Of a stretch of DNA of 64,000 nt, positions 1-7,148 are shown piece by piece (positions within the stretch are counted from its first letter, which is position 1; each line of letters starts with the position of its first letter). The translations under genes and the position numbers were made by a program. The stretch is taken from positions 1 to 64,000 of the forward strand of contig VFIW01000146.1 of NCBI GenBank assembly GCA_006386115.1. Reading direction: 5' to 3'. Source of the DNA: Globisporangium splendens. Lineage: Eukaryota; Oomycota; Peronosporomycetes; Pythiales; Pythiaceae. The notes beneath the pieces were generated by a model. It saw nothing but the letters and a program-made list of their open reading frames with translations, ran no database searches and had not been told where the DNA came from.

Positions 1-1020
1 ACTTCCATGTCCTGCGCTGCGTGTTGCAGCAGTAGGCGACGTGTGTCGAGCGTCACTAAATCTCCAGTCTTGAATGTGACGTTGCTGCGCTTTTGGTCGT
101 AGTAGCGTTTCTGGGACTCTTGCGTGGAAGTTTTTTGCAATCTCAGCAATGTCGGTTGCTTCTTTGCGTTTGTTCGTATCACTTGCTGCCGATAGTCCCA
201 TCGGATGACGCTCTTTGCGTCCAGTGTCGATTTCAAAAGGCGAAAGTCCAGTTGGCGCGCTTGTCAATGTTGCGTGCGCGTACTCTATCGTTGCCAACTT
301 TTCAGACCAGTCACGTCCGTGGCACGACGTCATGCACCGAAGTACGTCTTCCAATATAAGGTTTTGTCGTTCCGTTTGACCGTCAGCGTGGACACGGTGC
401 GACGTGGTCATGTTCAACTTGATTCCCATCATCTTGGCTAACGAGCGCCAAAAGTGCGACGTGAACTTTGGATCTCTGTCGCTTATGATGACAGCTGGCA
501 TTCCGTGGTGGTGAACTACGTTATCGAAGAATACATGAGCAATTTTTTCGATGTCGTCTGTTGTCTTGACTGCGGCGTACTTTGCTCGCTTGGAGAGTTT
601 ATCGACGACAGTAAAAATAGCATCGAATCCATTCGACTCTGGGAGTCCAGTGATGAAGTCCATTGAAACAACTTCCCAGCATTCCTCTGGGATAGGAATC
701 AGCTTGCCATTCTTCTTTGCGTTGCTGTGCTTCCGTCTCGCACAAGTCTCACAGCTGCTGACATAGTCGTGTATGTCCCTCTCCATACTCTTCCAATAAT
801 ACCATTGCACAATTCGGAGGAATGTACGACGGATACCTGGATGTGCTGCGATGGCTGAACCATGGAAACTCGCTATGATCTTCGTGCAAAGTTGGTAATC
901 ATCTGGCACACACAAAGGAAGAGTGCTATTCTGCGTGCGGAGATAGAGCAGCTCATCCATCTTTACGAACTTGTCCGACGAGTCTTGATTTTCCCATGCG
1001 TCGCGAAATTCCTTGTCTTT
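1..1020 (-). CDS. Ty3/gypsy integrase (partial at window edge)
   Basis: The minus strand encodes an integrase zinc-binding region, with the CETCARRK motif near position 740, followed by the catalytic core. The three acidic positions of the DDE triad are visible: Asp in SMDFITGLP (about 655), Asp in ISDRDPKF (about 475) and Glu in GQTERQN (about 370). Upstream, DELLYLRTQN and CVPDD belong to the usual linker between RNase H and integrase. This segment is read in a different frame from the RT/RNase H ORF, and that frame has a TAG at about 1027. It is therefore part of a broken or frameshift-decoded polyprotein. The protein runs past position 1. Its role would be insertion of element cDNA into host DNA. 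Confidence 0.8.
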
Positions 1021-2813
1021 TCTCTATGAGTTGATGAATGTCTTGTGCTCTGCAGGTGCGAGCGATATTGAACTGTATGACGCGGCCATGGCGGAATGAA
1101 TTTGAGGCACAGACTCTCCCCAGCAAATTCTTTCGGCATGGGCATGGCTCGAAAGGTACTGCGATACTTGAGCGCGTGCGGACGGCAGTCGGCTGTGCAC
1201 CGATGAAATTGAATCGAACCGACATCTTGTGACCGTCGTGAGAGTGCATCTGCAACGGCGTTTAAACTGCCACTGACGTGGTGGATCTGGAAATTGAACT
1301 GCGCAAAGAACGTCAAATAACGCGCGAGTTTGGCGGACACTTTAGGATGATGCAACAGCCACGAGCATGCGCTGTTGTCCGTAAAAAGGACAAAGGGTCT
1401 ACCGTAAAGATAGTGACGCCATTTCTCCAATCCCATCTTGATGGCAAAGAGTTCTTTCTCGTGCGTTGGCCAATTGAGTTCGTGCGTGCCCAGCTTCTTG
1501 GAGTAAAATGCGATTAGATGGTCCGCGGAGTCATATTTTTGCGAGAGCACACCACCGATACAATGCCCAGAAGCATCGGTTGTGACTACAAATTCGCGAT
1601 CAAAATCAGGCAGTTTAAGCACTGGTGCTTGCTGAAGCGCTTCCTTCAGTGCATCAAAGGCCATTCGCTGCGGTTCATTCCATTCCCACTTGGTGTCTTT
1701 CTTCACCAGCGAGCTCAATGGCAATGCAAGCGTTGCAAAATTGCAGATAAAGCGGCGATAGTAGCCTGCAAGTCCGAGGAAACTCAGCAATTCCTTTTGA
1801 TTTGTTGGAGTTGGCCATTTTGCGATAGCGTCAGTCTCCTTCGTGTCGACCGTAAGTCCTTGAGCGGAAATTGTGTGTCCGAGGAAGTTGACAGAAGTTG
1901 AAGCAAAGTGACACTTCGCTTCGTGCGCATATAATTTCTCACGACGCAATACTTCAAATAGGACACCCAAATGCTTGACGTGCTCTTCCGTGGTTGCTGG
2001 AAAGACACAAATGTCGTCGAGAGACACGACAATGAACGGGTATTTTCCGAAAAGAATGCGCATAAGACGTGACCATACGCCAGGCATTCCTGCTAAACCC
2101 ATTGGCGCAACACACCATTGATAGGTCTCCGAGTGTGTGCGAAATGCAGTATATTTGCGCGGTTCCGGTGAAACACGCATTTGGTGATAACCCTGCGCGA
2201 GATCTAATACCGAAAAGACTGCTGCACCTTGCATCTTGTCAAAAAGCTCTTCGATTCGTGGCAACGGGATCTTCGGCACAACCGTTTGCGAGTTGACGTA
2301 TCGGTAATCAATCACCCAACGAATCGGTAGAGTTGAATTGCCTGAACGGATCCACTCTGATCTTGACGGTTGTTTGCCGGAACTTGGGTCTTTCTTTGGG
2401 ATGCCGAACACATTTGACACCCATGGCGAGTCGGATAATTCGATCCAGCCCTTCTTCAGCTTTTCTTCGACGAAGACGTCTAATGCACCTTGCTCCGTCT
2501 TGGAAAGTCGAAACGGTGGACGGCTGCTTGGCGTGGCGTCTGGTTTCATGCACAACTCAAACTCGACACTTCGCCGAGGAGGCAGCCCATCCGGTAGCGC
2601 TTCCGGAAAAACATCTCGGCACTTCTTGATCAGTTTCTGCACATCTGGTGGGGTCTTGGTAATCTCTGCTGCGACGTGACATATCTTGACGCGATACACT
2701 TCTTCGTAGTCTTGTTTCTTGAGCTTTTGCTTGAACTCGGCGCTGGATACTTGGGTAGCCGGAATGGTGTCTCCTTCTGGTTTGAAAAATACTTCATGCG
2801 TGCGATAGTTGAT
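963..2813 (-). CDS. Ty3/gypsy reverse transcriptase and RNase H
   Basis: This open frame directly follows the stop codon of the gag-protease ORF and is in the same frame. Reverse transcriptase is identified by VLDLAQGYHQ (first catalytic Asp) and by SLDDICVFP, the xDD box; Ser-Leu-Asp-Asp is a less common version. RNase H follows, with DASGHCIGGVL, HEKELFAI, FTDNSACSWL and NAVADALSRR carrying its acidic residues. The last roughly 60 residues look out of frame, because integrase continues in another frame. There is no ATG at the natural start, so expression would need readthrough of the 2814 stop, or the copy is dead. All catalytic motifs of RT and RNase H appear intact. Confidence 0.88.
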   Translation of the reverse strand: MNYRTHEVFFKPEGDTIPATQVSSAEFKQKLKKQDYEEVYRVKICHVAAEITKTPPDVQKLIKKCRDVFPEALPDGLPPRRSVEFELCMKPDATPSSRPPFRLSKTEQGALDVFVEEKLKKGWIELSDSPWVSNVFGIPKKDPSSGKQPSRSEWIRSGNSTLPIRWVIDYRYVNSQTVVPKIPLPRIEELFDKMQGAAVFSVLDLAQGYHQMRVSPEPRKYTAFRTHSETYQWCVAPMGLAGMPGVWSRLMRILFGKYPFIVVSLDDICVFPATTEEHVKHLGVLFEVLRREKLYAHEAKCHFASTSVNFLGHTISAQGLTVDTKETDAIAKWPTPTNQKELLSFLGLAGYYRRFICNFATLALPLSSLVKKDTKWEWNEPQRMAFDALKEALQQAPVLKLPDFDREFVVTTDASGHCIGGVLSQKYDSADHLIAFYSKKLGTHELNWPTHEKELFAIKMGLEKWRHYLYGRPFVLFTDNSACSWLLHHPKVSAKLARYLTFFAQFNFQIHHVSGSLNAVADALSRRSQDVGSIQFHRCTADCRPHALKYRSTFRAMPMPKEFAGESLCLKFIPPWPRHTVQYRSHLQSTRHSSTHREKTRNFATHGKIKTRRTSS

Positions 2814-4172
2814 TTATGGATCATACCAATGGTAGGATGGTTTGCCTAGGATAAGGTCCTGAGCATCTCCCATTTTCCATTCCATCACTGGGATTTTGAA
2901 CTTGCGACCACAAATTTCAATAACAACTTCTCCTTTTCGTGTAGTTTGAGTAGTCGTGCTTGTTCCATCAAATCTGTTGATCTTGATTCGCATTTCCTCG
3001 GTGAGCGTATTTATTGTCCCTGGCTTGATGATGTTGTCGGTGGCACCGCTGTCAAATATCACTACGATATCTTTGCCGTTACATTTCGCTGGCATTCGAG
3101 CCAATTCATTTTCTCCATGCTCCTTTACTACCTGTTCAATGACTTCTTCTTCACTTGTTTCTGGCGTTGGATCTTCTTGACTTCTCGGTTGAACATAGAA
3201 ATTGTTGGCTTCATAAGCATGCTCCTCTTTATTCTCGTCGTATTCGAAGTAGTTCACATTGGTTCTTCTTGGCGGTCGATGGTTTGGACGTTGTTGATTT
3301 TCTCGGCGAGCGTCGTTGTTCTGTTTCTTGAAGCATTCATGGATTAAGTGGCCGGGTTTCTTGCAGTAGGAACAACGTTTATGTGGACGATTTGGCGCTT
3401 GATGACTTCGACGAATTTGAGCAGTGTCGATCTCCATTGGTTCGGGTCCATCGTGGCGTGGGAACGATCGGATTGGACGATCATGACTTGGAAATGGCTG
3501 AGAGTGTGGACGGAATCTTGGTGGCGGTGATGGTCTTGGACTGAAGCGCTGTCGATTGTCGCTTTGCTGCCGGAACGATCCACCAAAATAGGTACGATCG
3601 TACTCCAAAGCAACGGAAAAGCACTCGGAAATATCATCGCAGTGGCGGCACTCCACTTCCCGACCCAGCTGCGGCAGAAGACCACGCGTGAAGTACGTGA
3701 TTTTATCCAGTTCGCTGATCTCGCGGATCTGCATCAGCAGCATACGATACTTGCCGATGTAGTCTTCTAGGGAATGACAGCGACTTTGGCGTAGATTGTA
3801 CAACTTGTCTCGCAACCGGCGCTGATTGTCCCGCGGCACAAACTCCTTCGTGAGATGATGCATGAGTTCTTGAACGTCGCTGACCTTGTCGCGGTTCAGC
3901 ATGTACCATGCTGCAGCATTCCCACGAAAGTTGGCGGTCATCATCGCGACAATGCGCGGTCCATTCGATTCATCTTCCCAGTTGATGTTTTTGGCTGCAA
4001 GGAATCGCATCACATGGTCGAAGTAGAGGTCGACAGATTCGCCAATTGCTCCTGAAAAGTGAGGCAAGGAGATGCCTTCCACTCTTGTTTCCTTGTGGAC
4101 CAATACTTCCATTAGGCGCTGCTGCCTCTCGGAGATATCTGCAAATTGTTTGAGCAGCTCTCGGGACGTCAT
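2814..4172 (-). CDS. Ty3/gypsy Gag with CCHC zinc knuckle and aspartic protease
   Basis: A 452-residue ORF starting at an ATG. The N-terminal half is a retrotransposon Gag domain (AWYMLNRDKV, FVPRDNQRRLRDKLYNLRQ, ITYFTRGLLP). A Pro/Arg-rich stretch leads to a zinc knuckle, CSYCKKPGHLIHEC (CX2CX4HX4C), at about residue 267. The retroviral-type protease follows, with catalytic motif IFDSGATDN near residue 375 and ILGKPSYHW near the end. The frame stops with TAA at 2814-2816 just after WYDP, where family members normally run on into RT. Gag and protease are thus fused in one ORF and RT is separated from them by a single stop. Confidence 0.88.
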   Translation of the reverse strand: MTSRELLKQFADISERQQRLMEVLVHKETRVEGISLPHFSGAIGESVDLYFDHVMRFLAAKNINWEDESNGPRIVAMMTANFRGNAAAWYMLNRDKVSDVQELMHHLTKEFVPRDNQRRLRDKLYNLRQSRCHSLEDYIGKYRMLLMQIREISELDKITYFTRGLLPQLGREVECRHCDDISECFSVALEYDRTYFGGSFRQQSDNRQRFSPRPSPPPRFRPHSQPFPSHDRPIRSFPRHDGPEPMEIDTAQIRRSHQAPNRPHKRCSYCKKPGHLIHECFKKQNNDARRENQQRPNHRPPRRTNVNYFEYDENKEEHAYEANNFYVQPRSQEDPTPETSEEEVIEQVVKEHGENELARMPAKCNGKDIVVIFDSGATDNIIKPGTINTLTEEMRIKINRFDGTSTTTQTTRKGEVVIEICGRKFKIPVMEWKMGDAQDLILGKPSYHWYDP

Positions 4173-4400
4173 GATGATATACTTATTTGTCGATATTGAT
4201 TTCTGATTGTGTTTCTTTCCTATCCTTTTTCTTTTCTTACGTGTTGATCAAATTTTTGCAATATTTTCAATCATTCACACTACTTTGATTTAAGTTTTTT
4301 CTGCCGTGGACTTGAATTTAATGCTTGGGTCGTGAGTTACTATTGGTCACTCGCACTTTGGTGGCCTCTGTTGATGCAACTTGAAATGGAGAGATCGCTT

Positions 4401-4724
4401 CTATTCGGTTCGGCTCTTCTTGGTATTACGCTCCTCTTGATCGCTCTTGACTTCTTTGATTTTGCGGTCCGCAAATGTCGCAATTAGAGTTTCGACTTGA
4501 TTGAGACGACTGAGCAGACGATCTGTGAGTTCTTGAAGCGCGTTTCTTTCGACGTGGCTGTGACAGTTGGGGATCTCGTTGCGCATATACTTGATGAGAC
4601 TAAATTGACGCTCCAATGCTTGGGAGAACCCAGTGCGTAGACGATCAAGGTATTCCGCGTTGTTGGAGAGCGGCGCAAAAGAGGATCCGACGAGTTCCGA
4701 TTCTCGAGTCTTTCGCTTTCCCAT
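4401..4724 (-). CDS. Leader ORF between primer-binding site and gag
   Basis: A 107-residue ORF lies between the element's primer-binding site (4989) and its gag start (4172), in the same frame as gag. It is charged and helical in character, with Leu/Ile heptad-like spacing (LQELTDRLLSRLNQVETLI) and a basic, Lys-rich end. No known family is recognised. It could be a separate leader protein, a remnant of a longer Gag N-terminus, or a chance ORF. The second element at 5.3-6.1 kb has only about 100 nt between primer-binding site and gag and no such ORF. Confidence 0.4.
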   Translation of the reverse strand: MGKRKTRESELVGSSFAPLSNNAEYLDRLRTGFSQALERQFSLIKYMRNEIPNCHSHVERNALQELTDRLLSRLNQVETLIATFADRKIKEVKSDQEERNTKKSRTE

Positions 4725-4980
4725 CTACTCGGACGCACACGTCCAACACCAGCAAGCACACAAACCACACAATAAGCTTGACTAAGGAACAGTGATTCTC
4801 GTTAATCTCTAGGGCAGCACAAGCACAATGGCATTAAAGCTAACCTTTCGAGTGAGTGTCCCTTGTGATGTCAGCAGACAGTGGTTATTGGCGAGCGTCG
4901 GCCGGAACAGACAGTCACCGAGACGGAAAGGATAACACCGAGTTGGAGTGAAACGAGGCAAGTCTTGACTTGATCAACAA

Positions 4981-4989
4981 GTGCTACCA
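4981..4989 (-). other. Primer-binding site of element 1
   Basis: On the minus strand TGGTAGCAC begins at 4989, two bases after a TTACA end that fits the CA terminus of an LTR. A TGG start complementary to a tRNA CCA tail is standard. The second element carries the same TGGTAGCACTT at the same two-base spacing, which supports the call. The primer tRNA was not identified. Confidence 0.6.
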
Positions 4990-4991
4990 CT

Positions 4992-5317
4992 TGTAAGGAG
5001 GCTTGTGTAGTTGATGGCAAATTGAGAAGTGAGATTGAGAAAACTGTTTAAGGAAAACTCAACTACTTCGTTGCTAGTCCTTGGCCTCCTTGGGACTCTT
5101 CCTGCTCTGTTTCTTTCTCTTGCGTGCTACTTGATTTTTTACTGGATTTTCTCATATCTGATTTTTCTTCCTTTTTTGTGGACAGGATCGCTTCTGAGAT
5201 AACAGATGGGTTCTCGTCATATCTTTACCTATGCATAAACGTACAATCATTCCTAAAGGTGTCGAAATCATCTACCAACATTCCGATATACCGAAATATT
5301 GGTACATTGTACCATCA
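4992..5317 (-). repeat. 5' LTR of element 1 (outer end approximate)
   Basis: The inner (3') end is set by TTACA two bases before the primer-binding site. The outer end is a guess at a TG dinucleotide near 5317. It cannot lie beyond about 5337, where gag coding of the second element resumes. That gives an LTR of about 325-345 bp. The partner LTR is outside the window, so the ends cannot be confirmed here. Confidence 0.45.
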
Positions 5318-5337
5318 TGGTACCGTCGACCCTTATA

Positions 5338-5993
5338 ATGAATGTCACAACTTGCGTTGAGACATCAATCGGCTCATTCACGATACTTGACACAAGGTAT
5401 CGTGCTCGTTGAGCGTACGAGTGTAGGTCGTATTTACCCTGACGAAGCTTTAAGAACTCAGCACGAGCTCGAAATTCGCTCTGCGGAGGCTCAAAAGCTC
5501 TCTTCAGCTCTCGCTTGAAGTCGTCCAGGTCGTAGAAGCAATGTGGCTCCGCCAATCGCTTCCCATACGCCCAACTCTTCGCTCGACCCGCAAGGTTTGA
5601 CATCGCAAACAACACTTGCTGCATTGGGTCCCGTAGTTGTCTTGCAGTGATAGCTGCATCCAACTCAACGAACCATCTCGCTAGAGGTTCGTTTTCTCCG
5701 CCACGGTGCGGAGATACATCGAGCTTCAGAGGCGCCACTCTCATCGTCGTGACAGGAGTTGCAGGCTGTCGATGAGTGTTCATGATCTCGTGATGCATGA
5801 AGCTCGTAGCCGCGTTCCTCTGCTCATCCGGTGACGCTGATCTCAGCAAGCTGATTACAGCTGCCTCACCGATGACTGCTCGCATACACTCGAGGGCTGC
5901 CCACTCGTGGCTAGACAAATGAGGGAAATGCTCATTCGTCAGCTCCACGGTCTCTGCAGGCATCGTACCCATCGGCGTCTCCATCCCTTCCAT
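5338..5993 (-). pseudogene. Truncated Gag of a second Ty3/gypsy element
   Basis: An ORF from the ATG at 5993 encodes a retrotransposon Gag N-terminus: PLARWFVELDAAI, FAMSNLAGRAKSWAYG, DFKRELKRAFEPP, FLKLRQGKYDLHSYAQRARY. Gag-like coding ends at about 5338 after VVTFI. The remaining roughly 23 codons read into unrelated sequence that belongs to element 1's LTR region. There is no zinc knuckle, protease or pol. The simplest explanation is that element 1 inserted into this gag in the same orientation. Confidence 0.75.
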
Positions 5994-6090
5994 TGTTTCT
6001 CACAATCGAACAGGGGGTCTTGGAATGTCCGCGCACGCTACACAAGCGGCCTGTGTAGAGTCTTGACTTGGTCGTTGGAAGGACTACGAA

Positions 6091-6099
6091 GTGCTACCA
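6091..6099 (-). other. Primer-binding site of element 2
   Basis: TGGTAGCAC on the minus strand starts at 6099, two bases after a TTACA LTR end at 6102. It is about 100 nt upstream of the truncated gag start at 5993 and has the same sequence and spacing as in element 1. Confidence 0.6.
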
Positions 6100-6101
6100 G
6101 G

Positions 6102-6321
6102 TGTAAGAGGCTATCCGAGACAGCCTCAAACACAGCACGCACGCTTGCGCTTGAGAGGAAGACTTGAGAGGAACTTGGCAAAAATGCAACTGAATTGAAA
6201 TGAGCTTATGGTTCCTGACACTACATTAAAACACCACTAGGGATTCCTAGAGGTTTTATGCATAAAACCTAAACATGCAGAAATAAAACCTATGAATCTG
6301 ATATATAAAACCTTGGGTACA
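6102..6321 (-). repeat. 5' LTR of element 2 (outer end approximate)
   Basis: The inner end is the TTACA at 6102 next to the primer-binding site. The outer end is tentatively the minus-strand TGTACCC near 6321, but it could reach about 6390. The segment is AT-rich, holds three copies of ATAAAACCT and a perfect 20-bp palindrome at 6251-6270, and could carry the element promoter. Confidence 0.4.
6251..6270. repeat. Perfect 20-bp palindrome
   Basis: AGGTTTTATGCATAAAACCT equals its own reverse complement. Two further ATAAAACC(T) copies follow within about 50 bp. It sits inside the presumed LTR of element 2. Confidence 0.8.
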
Positions 6322-7148
6322 CTGAGGTTGAACCTACGGGATCTTCGAGAAGCTTGGACTTGAAGTACCGCGAAAATTCCCTGCGAAGTGATTGGCTCAC
6401 ACCACTCACTTCAGTGGTAGAGACACGTCCGTCTCGTCACCAGTGTTGTTTCCCCAAGTAGGAACCATCATTCACATGTCTAGAGTACTGTTGTGCGTAA
6501 TCACACCGAATCTCAATGATTGCGAGCGACCAACACTCAACTCAGACACAGATTGCTCTGACGTCAGACGATGACGTCACCTGTGCATGTGGGTATCACT
6601 TTTATGTGCTTCACCCAATATCTTCGCACCCACAATGCATTTCCACAAGGTGGTATGTGACACACACAAAGAGCCACCTTGCATGTAATGGCAGCCTTAG
6701 CCCATTACAACACATCTTGCGATACTTTGCAAGATTAGAGCGGGAGTAGTCGCGCCTGCAACTGTCGCAAGCCACCCTCGTGCCACCCATGTTTGTTCTT
6801 TGTGATGTGTGTGGTCTCGGTGGTTTTTTTGTGAATGCCTGTGAGTGTGTAGCAATGGTCGCATTTCTTTAGCAACCGCACCTACTGCGTACTTAAGCAA
6901 AGCGTCAGTGATTGGCTGTTAGTTGTGTTCTTTGAGGTTGCATGATTGTTGCATCAGGAAAAGAGCGACTGTTCACCCGCACCTTCCCACTTGCATAGCA
7001 ACCTCACTCATGCAATTACAAAGGTTTTACACGTGGACCACATCCCCTTGTCTGCCAGTCACCTGCTTTGCTAAAGCCATTGGTGGTGGCGTCAGTTCCA
7101 AGCGACGCTGTCCGCATACGCTCAAGAGCTACATCAAGTGCAGACAGC
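6322..7148. other. Intergenic, 5' flank of UTP12
   Basis: No convincing ORF or RNA gene was seen. The stretch separates the retroelement remnant from the UTP12 start and should hold its promoter. It contains imperfect CACA/TGTG-rich patches but nothing that could be assigned. Confidence 0.5.

Larger units (their letters stand above)
1..5337 (-). mobile_element. Ty3/gypsy LTR retrotransposon, 3' end outside the window
   Basis: Read on the minus strand the order is LTR, primer-binding site, a small leader ORF, gag with zinc knuckle and protease, reverse transcriptase, RNase H and integrase. This is the Ty3/gypsy order (integrase last). The element is cut by the window edge inside the integrase, so the 3' LTR cannot be seen. 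The coding part is interrupted by an in-frame stop between protease and RT (2814-2816) and by a frame change between RNase H and integrase (about 960-1080). It lies directly against the truncated gag of a second element at about 5338, which suggests nested insertion. The 5' boundary is approximate. Confidence 0.85.

Noticed and set aside
1..6400. Viral origin for the pol and gag genes
   Set aside because: The order and motifs are those of a Ty3/gypsy retrotransposon; no envelope-like gene is present in the visible part.
7068..7148. Upstream extension of UTP12 from 7068
   Set aside because: It begins with a non-ATG codon and adds 27 residues not found in the family; the ATG at 7149 matches the conserved N-terminus.
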